Below are positions 62,635 to 64,000 of a stretch of DNA of 64,000 nucleotides, piece by piece. Below the pieces are notes generated by a model that saw nothing but the letters and a program-made list of their open reading frames with translations, did not search any database and was not told the origin of the DNA. The position numbers and the translations under genes were made by a program. The DNA comes from Hymenobacter radiodurans (GTDB lineage: Bacteria > Bacteroidota > Bacteroidia > Cytophagales > Hymenobacteraceae), in assembly GCF_004355185.1 (NCBI RefSeq), contig NZ_CP037922.1, positions 372,001-436,000 of the forward strand, written 5' to 3'. How positions within the stretch are numbered: position 1 is the first letter of the stretch; each line of letters opens with the position of its first letter.

Positions 62635-62905
62635 CAGGAGTGGATAACTTCAGTCGTTTTCAGGCCGTGCAACGAAGCGCACAGAGGGCAGGGGCAGCAG
62701 GAAGAGGCCGCGCAAGGCAGCAACGGGGAGCCAAGGGGGCCAGACCATGGAGTAGGGCACCACTTACTTACCTAATCTGGTCCGCCAACCTGGGTCGAGG
62801 CAGTGCCGATAAAATGCTGCCCGAAGCGGAAAAAGAAAGAGCTATCTGGCCAAAGAGCCATGATACAAAAGACACACCGTCAACGAAGACAGATGCGTAT
62901 CCTTG

Positions 62906-62929
62906 CAAATTTAGTAATACGTATTACTA
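62906..62929 (-). promoter_or_regulatory. -7 box overlapping a perfect 18-bp palindrome
   Basis: On the minus strand TAAATTTG (62906-62913) matches the TAnnTTTG -7 box. Directly upstream of it, overlapping by two bases, is the perfect palindrome TAGTAATACGTATTACTA (62912-62929). This is where a repressor dimer would bind. It would serve the STAS gene with a 260-nt leader. The rest of 62635-63024 has no gene I can support. Confidence 0.5.
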
Positions 62930-63024
62930 GTAAGCTCAGGCAATATACTGATTTTCAGTGTAGTTGCCTATACCAAGTTCTAAGTATTTATAACGTCCGT
63001 ATCTATACTTAGCTCTGCGCGCGT

Positions 63025-63073
63025 CCATAAAAAAAGGAGAAGCGACATGGCGGCGCTTCTCCTTTTTTTATGG
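63025..63073. terminator. Terminator of the FAD/Rieske gene
   Basis: Perfect 20-nt arms CCATAAAAAAAGGAGAAGCG and CGCTTCTCCTTTTTTTATGG, directly after the minus-strand gene. Confidence 0.9.
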
Positions 63074-63082
63074 TCTTTCCTG

Positions 63083-64000
63083 TTATGCCGAGGTCAGATC
63101 CTGATTCGCTGGGCCAATGAGGAGTTTGCCCAGCGCATCGAACCGGGAGCCATGGCAGGGGCAGTCCCAACTGCTTTCCAGGCCGTTCCAGTGCACTACG
63201 CAACCCAGATGCGGGCAGATGGCCGAACACTCGTGGGTCTGGCCTTTAGGGTCGCGGTACACGGCTAGTTTCGTGAGGCCGCGCCGCATTACAGCCCCGG
63301 AGCCGGGCTCAATTTCGTCGATGCTCGATACGTCGCCCCCGGTGAGTAGCTCGGTGTACTCGGTGGCCACATTCAGGTTTTCCTTTACAAACTCATACGC
63401 TGAGGCCGGGCGCAGGGTCACGCGGCCGGGGTCGTAGAGGTCGGCCCACGGATTGGCGCGGCCCTGAATAAGATCGGTAATAATAATGCCCCCCAGCGTG
63501 CTGTGAGTCATGCCGTGGCCCGAGTCGCCGGTGATGATGTACACGTTATCTTGGTCCAGTGGATTGCGGCCGGCGTAGCCCAGGCTGTCGCTGGGTTCCT
63601 GCACCTGTCCCGACCAAGCGTAGTCGATTTGCTGTATCATCGGAAACCGCTCGCGCGTCCAGTCTTCGAGGCGCTGCAAGCTTAACTCAGGGTCGCCCTG
63701 GCCTACTTTATGGTCTTCGCCGCCCACAATGAGCAGGTCGTAGCGGGGCGTGCCGCCGCGTGGACCTTCAGCTATTTCCTGCAAGCGAATGTAGTGGTAT
63801 GGGTCGGGCGTATCCCAGTACAGCGCCTTCGTTACAGAGCCTTTCGGAATGCGGGCTGCAATAGTGTAGGTGCGGTACGACGACTGCTTAGTATGTATCA
63901 CTACGCGGTCGTTGACGGGCGTATTGGTAGCCATCACGACGGCTTTGGCGCGCACTGTATGGCCGTTGGCAGTGGTCACGCTAGCCTCCGATCCGCCCTG
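63083..64000 (-). CDS. FAD-dependent oxidoreductase with C-terminal Rieske domain (5' part outside window)
   Basis: The minus-strand frame is open to the end of the window, so the N-terminal FAD motif lies outside. Visible are the DadA-like flavoprotein part (VVMATNTPVNDRVVIHTKQSSYRTYTIAARIP, NVYIITGDSGHGMTHSTLGGIIITDLIQG) and a Rieske [2Fe-2S] domain with ligands in CSAICPHLGCVVHWN and SWDCPCHGSRFD. The fusion is a known arrangement in bacteria; its substrate is unknown. Ends near a strong terminator. Confidence 0.92.
   Translation of the reverse strand, partial: QGGSEASVTTANGHTVRAKAVVMATNTPVNDRVVIHTKQSSYRTYTIAARIPKGSVTKALYWDTPDPYHYIRLQEIAEGPRGGTPRYDLLIVGGEDHKVGQGDPELSLQRLEDWTRERFPMIQQIDYAWSGQVQEPSDSLGYAGRNPLDQDNVYIITGDSGHGMTHSTLGGIIITDLIQGRANPWADLYDPGRVTLRPASAYEFVKENLNVATEYTELLTGGDVSSIDEIEPGSGAVMRRGLTKLAVYRDPKGQTHECSAICPHLGCVVHWNGLESSWDCPCHGSRFDALGKLLIGPANQDLTSA

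Noticed and set aside
62640..62930. A 96-residue plus-strand ORF upstream of the STAS gene
   Set aside because: Arg/Ala/Gly-rich, no recognisable structure, and it crosses the promoter-like site on the other strand.

Overview
The window looks like chromosomal DNA of a Cytophagales bacterium, most likely Hymenobacter or a close relative. The supporting signs are high-GC coding DNA with AT-rich intergenic regions, Bacteroidetes-type -7 boxes (TAnnTTTG), a type IX secretion sorting domain, DUF4468 and DACNV-type proteins, PorT-like barrels and an RlmF/cold-shock/pseudouridine-synthase housekeeping mix. No insertion sequence, prophage, CRISPR array or rRNA gene was seen. One tRNA (Val, GAC) is present.

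Layout. 1-13.6 kb: end of lpdA, then single genes (5-hydroxyisourate hydrolase, DUF1697, a diadenylate-cyclase-like DACNV protein, two HExxH lipoprotein/secreted peptidases, a split sugar dehydrogenase, rlmF, cold-shock protein, pseudouridine synthase, SDR). 13.9-18.3 kb: aldehyde dehydrogenase, GMC oxidoreductase and a small lipoprotein. 18.7-24.1 kb: a MacAB-like ABC export operon (ATPase, secreted protein, two permeases, adaptor). 24.1-28 kb: DUF3616, thioesterase, PfpI-type protein, membrane protein, beta-barrel. 28.1-32.6 kb: tRNA-Val, an HDAC-fold deacetylase, and a divergent three-gene lipid-quinone-like cluster (flavoprotein, type III polyketide synthase, methyltransferase). 32.6-37.7 kb: a sorting-domain-only secreted protein, a 38-residue membrane protein, flavin monooxygenase, secreted nuclease, a candidate small RNA, DUF4468 and a miniature class II aminoacyl-tRNA-synthetase-like protein behind a structured leader. 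37.8-51 kb: pyrimidine (pyrD-like, pyrF, pyrE) and purine (purSL, purQ, purC, purD, purN, purF, purM) nucleotide synthesis genes, all on one strand. 51.2-54.1 kb: NmrA-like/AraC pair, metal-binding protein, unknown. 54.1-62.1 kb: a tripartite RND efflux operon bracketed by a pncB 3'-end fragment and the intact pncB. 62.2-64 kb: STAS protein behind a palindromic operator-like site, and a partial FAD/Rieske oxidoreductase.

The nucleotide genes work as a set: pyrE and pyrF finish UMP, while PurF, PurD, PurN, PurSL+PurQ, PurM and PurC cover most steps from PRPP to SAICAR; purK/purE, purB and purH are not in the window. PncB adds a PRPP-consuming NAD salvage step.

Two things stand out genome-wide. 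First, the short motif GGGGGGC followed by A/T bases (and its complement) is hugely over-represented, inside genes in several reading frames, in isolated intergenic copies, and as the arms of most terminators; this resembles the distribution of DNA-uptake or other highly iterated signals. Second, five genes are broken by the loss of exactly one base in a G/C run, including purQ and purM; this pattern points to sequencing or assembly error rather than gene decay.
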